Shown here piece after piece: positions 10,464 to 20,764 of a DNA stretch of 64,000 nt. Both the position numbers and the translations under genes were made by a program. Below the pieces are notes generated by a model, which saw nothing but the letters and a program-made list of their open reading frames with translations, was not told the origin of the DNA and searched no databases. The stretch is from Luzula sylvatica. Taxonomy: Eukaryota > Streptophyta > Magnoliopsida > Poales > Juncaceae. The stretch lies in contig OX326957.1 in NCBI GenBank assembly GCA_946800325.1, positions 23,685,554-23,749,553 of the forward strand, given 5' to 3'. Within the stretch, counting starts at the first letter, position 1. Each line of letters begins with the position of its first letter.

Positions 10464-13208
10464 ATGGTTGACGCAGCTATTCTTGCGGCCATTAATGCCC
10501 TTGTAGGTGCCTTGGCCAATGAAGTTCCAAAGCTTGCTTCTTCACAATCTTCAAAGCTTCTCTCTATGTTTTCAGGGCTTGGTTCTGGTATGAAAAACAT
10601 TAGCAATGAACTCGAAGTTATGCAAGCTTTTCTGAACGATATAAATATGCTTGATCATAGTAATGGAACTTTTAAAGCCTGGTTAAAGCAAGTACAAAAT
10701 ATGGCATATAATATTCATGATACCGTGGATGAATTTGTATATCTAGTGGGTCCTGAAAAGTATGGGGGGGTACGGTTTTATTTTAAAAAACTTTTCAAAG
10801 AACCCAAATCTTTGAATGGATTGAAGCGAATTGCCTCCGAAATACAGATAGAAGAAAAAACTCTTCGGAATCTTGCAGAGATGAAAGTTCGATGGCTCTC
10901 AGAAATAAATGCGGGACTCGGCAAAAATCCACACAATTCTAGTGAGTGTTCGAAACATGGAACAGTTTCCGCCCATTTCTTTGATGAAGATGAAGTGGTA
11001 GGAATAGAGGAAAATAGGGAAAGATTAACGAGTTGGCTATATTCTGAGGGGTCTAATCTAACGGTAATATCCGTTTGGGGAATGGGTGGTGTGGGCAAAA
11101 CTACATTGGTTACGGATGTTTTCAATAGAGAAAAAATTAATTTTGATGGCTCCGCTTGGTTTTCTATCTCGCAGACACACACAGCTAATCATAATTTGGA
11201 ATATTGGATTTCTGAAATTTGTGATAGCGCACAAATAGTTTCAAGTGAAACAACTACCATGGATCTTAGAGAACTAAAAGAAACACTAAAGGAGAGTTTG
11301 AAAGAAAATAGATATCTAATAGTATTTGATGATGTAGAGGATCCAATGGCATTTCGTGACATTAGCGATGTACTTATCGATAGCCATAAAGGAAATCGAA
11401 TTATTATTATTAGCAGAAGTACCGAGGTTGCTTTTATTGCACCGGAAAACCGTAGGTTTAAGTTAATGCCTTTAGTACCAAGTGAATCATGGGAGTTGTT
11501 TTGTAAAAAGGCATTTCAATTTGAAACCAACCATGCATGCCCCTTTGACTTGGAGAAGTGGGCAAGGGGGATTGTTTCTAAGTGCGGGGGTTTGCCAATT
11601 GCTCTTGTGTCTATGGGTGGCATGTTGTCCTTCCGAGAGAAGAACGAAGTTGAATGGAAACGAGTCCATGATCAGCTCAATTGGGAATTAGAACATAACC
11701 CGAGCTTTGAGCGAATGAGAAATATTTTAAATCTAAGTTTTAACGACCTTCATAGAAACCTGAAGAATTGTTTTTTATTTTGTCGTATGTTTTCCAAGGA
11801 CCATCTTCTTGCAAGAAAAAAAATTATTCGATTGTGGATTGCCGAGGGTTTTGTTGAAGAAAGGGGATTAAGCACATTAGAGGAAGTGGCCGAGGGATAT
11901 TTGGTAGAGCTTGTACGTCGTAGCATGTTGCAATTGGTAGAGAAAAATGATTTTGGTAGGATAAAGAGATGCCGAATGCATGATACGGTGCGGGAGTTGG
12001 CGATGTCAGTATGCATGAAAGAGAATTTTGGTTTTGTGTACGGGGATAACAAGAATGTGAGGGTTGATACAACTGCTCGTAGGCTCTCTGTAATAAAATC
12101 AAGCAATGAAATTAAGAGTGATGAAAAACTACCACAATTGCGAACATTCTTATCATTTGATTCTTCCGTGCTCACATGCCCCTTGCTATCTTCGACCTTA
12201 CTCCATTCTATGTATCTTTCCGTTTTAGATCTAGAAGGATTGCCGATTGAATCATTGCCAGAAACAATTGGAGATTTATTCAATCTTCGCTATTTGGGTC
12301 TGCGAAGAACGAAAGTAAAGTCTCTACCAAAGTCTATTCAGAGACTTCGCAATTTACAAACTCTAGATCTTTGTTTGACCTATATAGAAAAGTTACCTAA
12401 TGGTATAGCAAAGCTCACGAAGTTGCGGCACTTGTTTGTTGAGGTAGAGCTTGATAATAACTATTTATCATTTCAAAAAAGTATGGGAATCGATGTTCCT
12501 AATGGCGTATTCGACTTTAGAGAATTGCAAACCCTACAAGCATTAGAAGCAAATGCCGAGGTGGTTAAAAGATTAGGAAATTTGAACCAATTGAGAAGTT
12601 TCCGAATACATAATGTGAAAGAAAGCTATTGTGAAGATCTGTGGACGGCAATGTCAAAGATGTCGTTTCTTGTTTATTTAGATATTCAAGCAAGTAATGA
12701 GAATGAGTTTCTCCGATTGGAACATTCGTACCCACCCCCTCCCCGACTTCAGAAGTTATGTCTCGGGGGCAGACTAAAAGAAAATATTTTTGAATCCCCA
12801 CTGTTCCAAATTTCCGGGAAAAACTTCCAGTCATTATATCTTCATTGGTCTCGACTACAGAATGATCCTCTCCCATCTCTTTCCTATTTATCGAGCTTAG
12901 CATGCTTACACCTCATCAGAGCATATGATGGGAAACAACTAGTCTTCCGTGCCGGATGGCTCCCTAATTTGAAGGAATTGGGCATTATGCAACTGCCTGC
13001 TCTAATTCAACTGGAAATGGAGAAGGGCACCATGATGCGCTTGGAACGGATTTATTTGATAGAAATGAAACAATTGGAGGAGATACCAAAGGGCGTGGAA
13101 CAAATCAAATCCCTTAAATATTTGTATTGTAGAGCTCTTTCACCTAATTTTTGGGGCTCGAAGAAAGGACTCTGTAGACTTGAGCATTTTAGGCTCTATA
13201 TAATGTAG
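10464..13208 (+). CDS. CC-NB-LRR disease-resistance protein (RPM1-like)
   Basis: One uninterrupted exon encodes 914 residues starting MVDAAILAAI; upstream in-frame sequence lacks an ATG. An Rx-N type coiled coil covers about 1-150. The NB-ARC domain follows, with P-loop GMGGVGKTT (Lys212), kinase-2 LIVFDDVED (Asp289/290), an RNBS-B IIIISRST, GLP at 376-378, RNBS-D around CFLFCRMF and an intact MHD at 505-507. Leucine-rich repeats run from about 580 to the end. Family members are cytosolic or membrane-associated ATP-binding immune receptors that detect pathogen effectors. Every switch motif is present and the frame is open, so it is probably functional. Oddities are the kinase-2 terminal Trp replaced by Glu and a weak EDVID motif (DTVDEFVY). 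It sits between a large palindrome upstream and a small MITE downstream. No ligand can be inferred. Confidence 0.93.
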   Translation: MVDAAILAAINALVGALANEVPKLASSQSSKLLSMFSGLGSGMKNISNELEVMQAFLNDINMLDHSNGTFKAWLKQVQNMAYNIHDTVDEFVYLVGPEKYGGVRFYFKKLFKEPKSLNGLKRIASEIQIEEKTLRNLAEMKVRWLSEINAGLGKNPHNSSECSKHGTVSAHFFDEDEVVGIEENRERLTSWLYSEGSNLTVISVWGMGGVGKTTLVTDVFNREKINFDGSAWFSISQTHTANHNLEYWISEICDSAQIVSSETTTMDLRELKETLKESLKENRYLIVFDDVEDPMAFRDISDVLIDSHKGNRIIIISRSTEVAFIAPENRRFKLMPLVPSESWELFCKKAFQFETNHACPFDLEKWARGIVSKCGGLPIALVSMGGMLSFREKNEVEWKRVHDQLNWELEHNPSFERMRNILNLSFNDLHRNLKNCFLFCRMFSKDHLLARKKIIRLWIAEGFVEERGLSTLEEVAEGYLVELVRRSMLQLVEKNDFGRIKRCRMHDTVRELAMSVCMKENFGFVYGDNKNVRVDTTARRLSVIKSSNEIKSDEKLPQLRTFLSFDSSVLTCPLLSSTLLHSMYLSVLDLEGLPIESLPETIGDLFNLRYLGLRRTKVKSLPKSIQRLRNLQTLDLCLTYIEKLPNGIAKLTKLRHLFVEVELDNNYLSFQKSMGIDVPNGVFDFRELQTLQALEANAEVVKRLGNLNQLRSFRIHNVKESYCEDLWTAMSKMSFLVYLDIQASNENEFLRLEHSYPPPPRLQKLCLGGRLKENIFESPLFQISGKNFQSLYLHWSRLQNDPLPSLSYLSSLACLHLIRAYDGKQLVFRAGWLPNLKELGIMQLPALIQLEMEKGTMMRLERIYLIEMKQLEEIPKGVEQIKSLKYLYCRALSPNFWGSKKGLCRLEHFRLYIM

Positions 13209-13410
13209 GTCATGGAGCAAGCAAATACTTGATTGAGATGCAAAGCAAGTCTCTGACTGTCTGTAATCCTTTCTTCTCTATATTTAAGCATTTTAATCTT
13301 ATATTCATTCATTTAATGCAGTGTTTACTTTTTCACACCATTTTGCTACGATATACGAGTTTTTAGATGAACAAAATTGTAGCAAAACTCTTTTTGGTTG
13401 TGATAATTTT

Positions 13411-13671
13411 GGGGAATTCTATCATACACCATTTTACAAGGGTATTTTGGGTATTATAGCAATTAATTGTATTTGTAAAATGGTGTATCATAAAATGTAT
13501 CTTTTATGGATATTTTTGTTTAAATACACACAAAAAAATTCCAATTTAGTCAAACTTTAATTGATAAATATATTTGGCATCTTACCTTAAATATTCATAA
13601 ATGGATAATTACTCCAAATACCCTTGAAAATGGGTGTATGATAAGAAAAATGGTGTATGATAGAAGCCCCC
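13411..13671. mobile_element. 261-bp MITE downstream of the NLR gene
   Basis: The left end GGGGAATTCTATCATACACC is inverted at the right end GGTGTATGATAGAAGCCCCC. A 9-bp direct repeat GATAATTTT flanks it (13402-13410 and 13672-13680), fitting a Mutator-type MITE. A second inner copy of ATCATACACC lies beside the right end. It lies 203 bp past the NLR stop codon, so it may contribute to the 3' UTR or termination. Confidence 0.8.
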
Positions 13672-13680
13672 GATAATTTT

Positions 13681-15613
13681 TATGTTCTCGCAAATACTAA
13701 TACTACTATGGAAAGCAAAGTGAATAAATATACTTCATTTCATCATTAATTACTAGCATCTGTATTTTTGCATTCAATACTTTTTATTTTTTTCATTAAT
13801 GAATAAGCAAATTGATTTACGTGATCATATGCTTTACTTTATAGACAAGTTAAATATTCTTGATTATTCATTAATATGACAAAACATATTGTTCATTTGT
13901 TACTTTTCAGAGCTCTTGGCATGGTTGAAGGATCATGGTGTATGGTTTGTGGTGATTGATGTGATGAGCAATGTTTCGTTTCGCAACTTTTTGTTCCAAG
14001 TGTTCTTCAAATAAATTAAGTTGGTTTATATATCTACGGTGGGTATTGTGAGTGAAATGATTTTCGATTCGATACATGATTGTATCAGAAAAAATTGGGT
14101 TCGACGATGGAAGTATTTATTAGCTCATATAAAGAACAATTTGCTTCATTTATGTATGATTGAACACAGGGAGAGTTTACATGTTTCCTTTATTTCCTTT
14201 TATTTGTTTGGATTGAACAACTTGGGGTGTTTGCATTTTTTTTTTTAATATTTCTTGGTATTTGATTGGTTGAACAAACTTGGTATACAGGGATTGTTTG
14301 TGTGTATAAATAAAAATTGTATAGGAAATGATATTTGTGGAGATTGTTGGTATGCATAAAAAATAAAACAATTTCTTTTATTTGTTATATAGCCACAATG
14401 AATAAAATACTCTTGTAATAAGCAGTAAAAACATTACAATTTTACTTTCAAACATTAATCAATATTTCCTTTTTAATAGAGCCAAGAACGCGAAGCTGTT
14501 CTTTAGGTTCTGTATTTTATTGATAAAATAAAAACAGAATAAAACGATACTTTTCACGAGTACATTATATGGACTTATACGCTAAATATTTTGCCAAATG
14601 CCAAGATTGTTTAAGATTCTTGCTTACCGCCGCCTAGTGGCATTTGTGTTTTTATTGAAGATTCGATTGTTCCTCTCTCGCCAAACGGACCAAATGCATC
14701 CTTCCATAAAATTTCAATTGATGGCCATCAAAAGGAAGTTCCGATTGGCTCGGTCGTTTTTCTCAATTGATGGCCAATTTGTTCTGACGAATTGTCCATC
14801 ACATGAATGTATTGGAAACTCAAATTTCCATTCATACTACTCGAAAACATTTAGCAAGCAATAAACCAATCATACTACTCAAATTTATGTAGATCCTTTA
14901 ATTTAGGACCTTTTCTTCTTTTTTTAGATTGCTTATTTCCATTTTTCCAATACTTGTAATCACTTGTACTTTTGTTGGTTCAATGGAATAAAATTTATGA
15001 AAAGCAATTTCCTTCAAAGAAAAAAAGACAATTCTAACGTTAAAAAAATTATCTCCAATTACCAAGAATTCCTTATAATAATTATCTGATATTGTAAATT
15101 GAAGAAATAAAATCAACTTGCTTGAGAGTGGAAATTATCAGTCAAATTGAAGAAAAAAAATTGGCAGCAGTTTGGTAAATTCAAATGAAAAAGAAAGGGC
15201 AAAATGAAGAAATAAGGAAATTCACATCTTTGAGAAACTTGTTTATAATCCTTCTATTTTTCTGAACTAGTACTTGTTTATAATCTTGAATGCACACTGA
15301 ATTTGTATTTGTATGAACAACACATAAACTGATTTCGTTTATTTAGTGGACCTGCGTGACTGTGAGTATCAAGTTTATTTTTGGTGGCAATGTCAAATTA
15401 ATTCTTTCGACGAACAAAAAAAAAGTTATATCATAAATATGACAGCGAGAAACTACACACGTCACAGAAATTTTGCACCTGACCTACATCGACTCGAAAA
15501 AGAAAAAACCACACTGGACCCATCACCAAAATTTCAATCTGATCAAGATCGCAATGCATAACTAAATTCGAACTACCTTCAAAACTGCATTGGCAATTTG
15601 ATTGCCAACTATT
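13681..15613. other. Intergenic DNA between NLR and glucanase genes
   Basis: There is no supported gene. Small open frames (for example 14598-14864) lack domains or conserved composition. The stretch just below 15614 is the 3' flank of the minus-strand glucanase gene. Confidence 0.5.
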
Positions 15614-17351
15614 TTATAACATAACTAGAAAAAACAACACGAAAGAAATTACATGGCCGAGACCACATGCTTTAAATTTAGTCACAGCAAAGTTTTCGGG
15701 ACTGATTGGTCCAAGAGCTGTTGCGCCACCTGTACCGCCGCCCGTCCCCGAGCTGAAATCGAAATTAAGAACTCATTATTTTGTGAATTACGTAACTCAT
15801 AAATTCATTTTAATATTTATAGCAAAAAAATTGGCTCACCTTCCAGCAAAAATGCACGATCCATAACCTGTTATAGTAAAAAAAAATTATATCATCATCG
15901 TTGCTATAAAGTGAAAGAAATGCTACAAGGAAGTTAATTTAAAATAAAATGTTATAACATACTTGGATTGGTACTAGTCAACATGGCAGTATTATTAAAA
16001 TTACATGTGCCTCCGCTCGCTTGAGTCCTATGATAATAATCATTAAACGCATACGAAGCGACTGCAACGATATTATTAGCCTGATAACACGGTTGACCAG
16101 GCTGAATCGCGCTACAATTGGCCGAACCCGGTCCACAAGCCCAATCCAAACCCACCTTCAACGCACTCGCGGACGCATTCGAATTCGCCACACAAAAAAC
16201 TCCAGCCAACCCAGTGGTCGACACAGTGTCGGTCGAAGCCACCTTTTCGAATGTCAAACTATACACGCTTGACCCGTTTGCAAACGCAATCCCCCAATTC
16301 TTCTCCGAAACCGCTCCGCTTCGTAAATCTTCATTGAATAGCTCGTATACATACGCGCTCACTTGCGTGTTCGGTTGAGTAGGCGTACCCGAGTTGTTTA
16401 CCACGTGTCGTATAAGATTCGTATTATATGCCAAAGCGTTGTCTACATTGGCATCCGATTCTTTCGGTCCGCCAAGCCAAGGCCAGCCAGATTGGGTTAC
16501 CAAAACCGGAATATTCGTGAAATTCATGGCTTGCATGGAATAATACGCCGCGTCCACCATAGCATCGAACATGTTTGTATACACGAAATTCGTATTAGGG
16601 TCCACATTTTGAGTGTTCGGATTTTGAGACGTAAACAAAGCATATTCCAAAGGGAATATTCCTTGCCCTTTCGTATACCCATAATACGGTTGTGCATTCA
16701 ACATGAAAACTGACCCCGTATTCTTCACAAATTGCAAATATTGAAGCATAATCGAATTCCAAGTAGAATTGAAAACCGCAGTCGACGGAGGAAATGGTTT
16801 GGGGATCAAATCCATCGAAGTCGGCGTGGATATCTTCACTTGAAAATTAAGATTAGCAGCCAAAACCGCCGCTTGGAGAAATTGCAATGCGGGAATCAAA
16901 ACCAAAGCAGCGTTTGGCAAGGCGGTTAATAGCTCGTTGCCGACCGCTATGTATGTAATGTTGGTCGCGGGTAGGAACGCGGCTACGTTTTTGTTTACCC
17001 AGTCCGCGGCGGCGGAGCGAGACTGGCCGACTCCGAGGATTTGGTCGTTGGGGACGCTGACCATTACTTCGATTCCCGTGTTTGATAATGCGGTTAGCAT
17101 TTGATGGTCCGCGTCGAAAAGACGGACGTGAGTGATTTTCTTGGATTTTAAAATGGAGACCGTGGTTGTTGGGGACGGGAGGTTCGACATGTCCATGCCG
17201 ATGTTGATTCCAACAAATGCCCCTGAAATTTGTGCCATGTTACGAAATAGTTTATATAAGTAATTTGGATTTCATGAAAGAATATACCTGATGCATTAAT
17301 GAAGAAGAATAGGAGGAAAAGGATGCATGTCGTGCACTTGCTCCGCAACAT
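15614..17351 (-). CDS. GH17 glucan endo-1,3-beta-glucosidase with X8 domain and GPI signal
   Basis: The gene has four exons: 17288-17351, 15963-17222, 15840-15867 and 15614-15752, giving 496 residues. Exon 1 encodes a secretion signal (MLRSKCTTCILFLLFFF). A GH17 barrel follows, with the proton donor Glu118 in VGNELLTA. A Cys-rich X8/CBM43 domain spans exons 2-3 and ends YGSCIFAG. A Gly/Thr linker and a hydrophobic C-terminus (FVLFFLVML) indicate a GPI anchor. Such proteins act at the cell wall and plasma membrane on callose, often at plasmodesmata. The expected nucleophile Glu of (V)(S/T)E(S/T)GWP is Gln265 here (VTQSGWP, codon CAA), so hydrolase activity is doubtful; it may bind glucan or be inactive. 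The related fragment at the left edge retains Glu. An X8 beta-1,3-glucanase identity is certain; the specific orthologue is not. Confidence 0.92.
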
Positions 17352-18250
17352 CTGGTACCGGAAAACCAGATGACCGGTACGGGGAAATATTAAAAGTGCG
17401 CCTTTTGTCGAGATCTTTATTTGAAATTTTGCAAGGCTGAAAAAAGTTAAGTGTGAGAAAAATTAAGAAACAGAGAAAGGCATGATTAGGCATAATTACT
17501 GGACATTTGTGGATCTTGCCTTTAAGTGGATCTAAGTTCACTTTGCCACGTGATTCATACCAAAAATGATACTAAAACTCATGTATCGGACAATTATATA
17601 TGCTCTAAGGAAAACAATAAATGCAGAAAATCATTATTGTATCTATATTACCATTGTTAAGGAAAAATTGGTACCAAAAAAATTTCAAAAATGAAGTAAA
17701 ACAAAAGAACCCATTTTTACAAGCACCCAAAAAATAGAACTTCAAATTGAGCTCAAGTAATAACACTAAAAGCGGCTCAAAATTGCGAAACTGTAGAAAA
17801 ACAATTATAAGGGGTTCTTAAATCGATTGGGATACATTACCTTAATTGAAATGAACAATCCGAAGAGCCTTGGTTCCTCTTTTCAGTTTGGTCCTCACTC
17901 CTCAGTAGAAACTAGAGAATGGAGTGCCTAAAAGGTCAAAAGCTTTGATCTCTGGTGAAAAGACAGCAAAATAGGGTTTATGGGTGCTTTGAGGGAGAAA
18001 GGAGGAAGGAGACAAATGAGCAAAAGAGAGAAAGAACTGGGAATCTCTCAATAGGCGTTTTGCGAATGCACAAACACGCGATGACTAGAGAGAGAGAGAG
18101 GGAGAGAGAAGAATCCAAAGAGGTCTCTTTCTGGGTTTTTGCTGTGGAGATTTGAGTTTTTTCACTTGAGCTTCCAGTTATATTAAAGCTTGGGGGAATT
18201 GAGGGGACTAGACATAAACTGAGACCAGTCACCAGACTAGGAATTTTTCA
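17352..18250 (-). promoter_or_regulatory. Probable promoter and 5' leader of the GH17 gene
   Basis: Read on the minus strand, 18150-17900 is rich in CT tracts, including a (CT)n run near 18089-18110. It also holds an AAACCCTA telo-box-like word at about 17976-17983. This resembles a plant 5' UTR or leader. I cannot place a TATA box or the transcription start with confidence, and a leader intron is possible. Confidence 0.35.
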
Positions 18251-18500
18251 TATGGGCCCCTTTAAAAAGGGAAATAATATTTTGTCTCAAATCTCACCAT
18301 CACATAGTAATTAATAAGAAATATATAATTAACAACTTATTAATAATTAAGAATTATTAATTTAGATGGATGTCAATTATACAGTATATATTAATTATTT
18401 ATGCGTCGCTTATTAATATCGTGTTAATTAAGGAAACAGAGGGTGTCTTCGTGAAATCTCAGGACGGGCTAAATGGTCCCGATAAAATATATATCTTTTT

Positions 18501-19295
18501 TTTTTTTGAAGGAACGGCAAGCACGATACGCGTCCGATCCGATCATTTTTTATAAAATAAAGCGAAGATAAATCGTCTACAAATATACAAGAGGTAACTA
18601 GGATGAAAAATTAAAAGGTGCTCGAGGAGGTTCCCCTACCCTCTTTCTTGCACTTTCCTAGTACAAACTACTCCATTGAGAAATAAGATCGTTGATAGAA
18701 TTAACTACAAGTACATGCATTCTTCCTTTGTGTTGAAATATTCTCATGTTACGTTCTCTCCAAATGGTCCAAACGGTGGCGATCCATCTCACATCCCATT
18801 TTTTAGCCTCATCGTTGTTCATCCGTCCTCTCGATTTCCACCACCAATCTTGGATTGAGTAGTCGGCTAGGACGGGGAGAGCTTGAGTGGTCCTCCAAAT
18901 TTCTACGGTAAATGGGCAATGAAGGAAGAGATGATTAACCGATTCAATCTCTTCCGCACAAAGTGCACAAGATGTATTATGTGGCCACCCTCGTTTTATT
19001 AGGTTGTCCGCCGTTAGAATTCGATTATTTAGCATTAACCATCCAAATATTTTGGTCTTTTGCGGTGCCTTGATCTTGAATATTTTAGAGGTCCATTGGC
19101 ATTCCACTCCCGGATTTGAAAATGCGATGCCTTGATCTTGAATACACCTTGGCCGAGGAGTAGGTCCTTCCCTCTAATGCGGGGTTCGTTAATTCATTAG
19201 TGGGGCCAAAACCGCCTCTTAGTGAGTTGTAAAGGGGTATTAGGCGTTGTAAATCTTTGATAAAATGCGATGCCACATTGTGTGGTACTCGTGCC
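18501..19295 (-). mobile_element. 5'-truncated L1-type LINE
   Basis: On the minus strand, 19107-18658 encodes the zinc-binding domain of a LINE reverse transcriptase (zf-RVT). Its features are KIKAPQKTKIFGWL, the Cys pair in TSCALC and the HLFLHC motif. The 3' end is a poly(A) tail (T run at 18496-18508 on +). A short direct repeat TATCTTTTT at 18492-18500 and 19296-19304 may be the target duplication. Upstream of 19107 the frame is disrupted (about 19085-19276), so it is dead and lacks most of ORF2. It belongs to the same family as the copy at 56020-56971; both share the 3' segment beginning GAAGGAA(C/A)GGCAAGC on +. Confidence 0.85.
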
Positions 19296-19304
19296 TATCT
19301 TTTT

Positions 19305-20026
19305 GATTGAGCGAAGAATGATAATTTAATATTTATTATTTGGTATTGATAATAATTGAATTTTTTATAATCTCTAATTTTTATTGTAAACATTCTCAAT
19401 TATTTGAAAAAAAGAAAATATGCCTTTTGAAATGTTTTTTTATTCAATTGGAATTTTTTGTAAGGTAGAGGCCAGAGGGTTGTGAATACAATTTTAAATT
19501 TTATGATGAGAAATTTGTTATTTGATCTGGAAGATGCGAAATGAAACAAAAAAAATGAATATCATGGGAGGTGTAACTGTGTTGATATTTGACTCCAATA
19601 GTTATTTATTCCAAGAGAAATAAATAGGAGCGAAAAGAATTAACTTTCTGTTGGGAGAAGTGCCGATATGTCCAGTCTTCAATGTACGACTGAATAGTTA
19701 TTTATGTGATGATCCACTATGTAGTTTTATATGTCTTCTCAAGTGAACTAGCAAATTATTTAGAAAAATATTTTTTCTTTCTTTTTTCAAATTATGTTTC
19801 GCTCGTACCGGATTTATGCAGCATGACGCCAGCATATCAATTGAATGCGTCGAAATTCAGTCCCAAAAGAAGTGGGATTCTTTATCGTCATCATCTCCAA
19901 TTAATGATTAATTCGGAGTTTTTCGACCACAAATTTCAAAAAAAAAATTGAATCTATTTAGCAATCTATATTAATGCATTTCATACTTTCTCTGTCCTCA
20001 AATTTTGTCCCCTCAAAACACACACA
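19305..20026. other. Intergenic DNA, no gene seen
   Basis: There is no recognisable coding sequence or element between the LINE and the hAT element. Confidence 0.5.
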
Positions 20027-20764
20027 ACCCATCTAGTGTTATGTCAAAACCCGTTAGGGTCCCGTCCGACCCGACCCGCCCGGGATTTTGACCCGCACGT
20101 CCCGCCCGTTTGGCAAACGGGTTGAAACCCGGCGGGTCAACGGGTACGGGTCCAAGGGAGGGTTTCAACCAATGGTTACCAGTAGACCCGTGTAAACCCG
20201 CCCGTTTGGCAAACACGTTACTGTGTAACCCGACCCGCCCGTGCACCCGCCCGACCCGTTGAAAGCTTTTACTGTGTAACGGTTAAAATCACTGTTCACC
20301 AACGGCTAGTTTCTCTATCCCCCCCCCCAATTTGTACCCCTATAAAATCCCCCTACCTCCAATTCACTAATTCACACAACCAACTATCAATCTCTCATAT
20401 TCTCTACACTCAAACTCTCATATTCTATTATTCTAAAGCTCTAAATATTTTTTATATTTTATTTAAATTCGTTTATATAAAAAAAATCCAAAAAAAATAG
20501 TTATATTAGTTATTTAGTTGTTGGAGGTATCCTAAAAAAATCTCAAAAATTCGACATCGCTTGGAAAAATTTGAGGTATGAAATTCCAATCTTATTATTT
20601 ATTTTTCTTAATGTAATTTTATTTTTGGATTTTTATAGATTTTTTTTATTCGGATTTTTATTTATTAGGAGAAAAATAGTTATATGCTTACATTTTGTAA
20701 TTAAAAAATGTTAACTAAAATTGTTTGTATAACTTTCTTGGAATAATATTTTTTGTAGTGAAAA

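Noticed and set aside
17955..18232. Overlapping open frames on both strands around a (GA)n run
   Set aside because: Low-complexity leader sequence; the repeated Arg-Glu or Ser-Leu residues come from the dinucleotide repeat.
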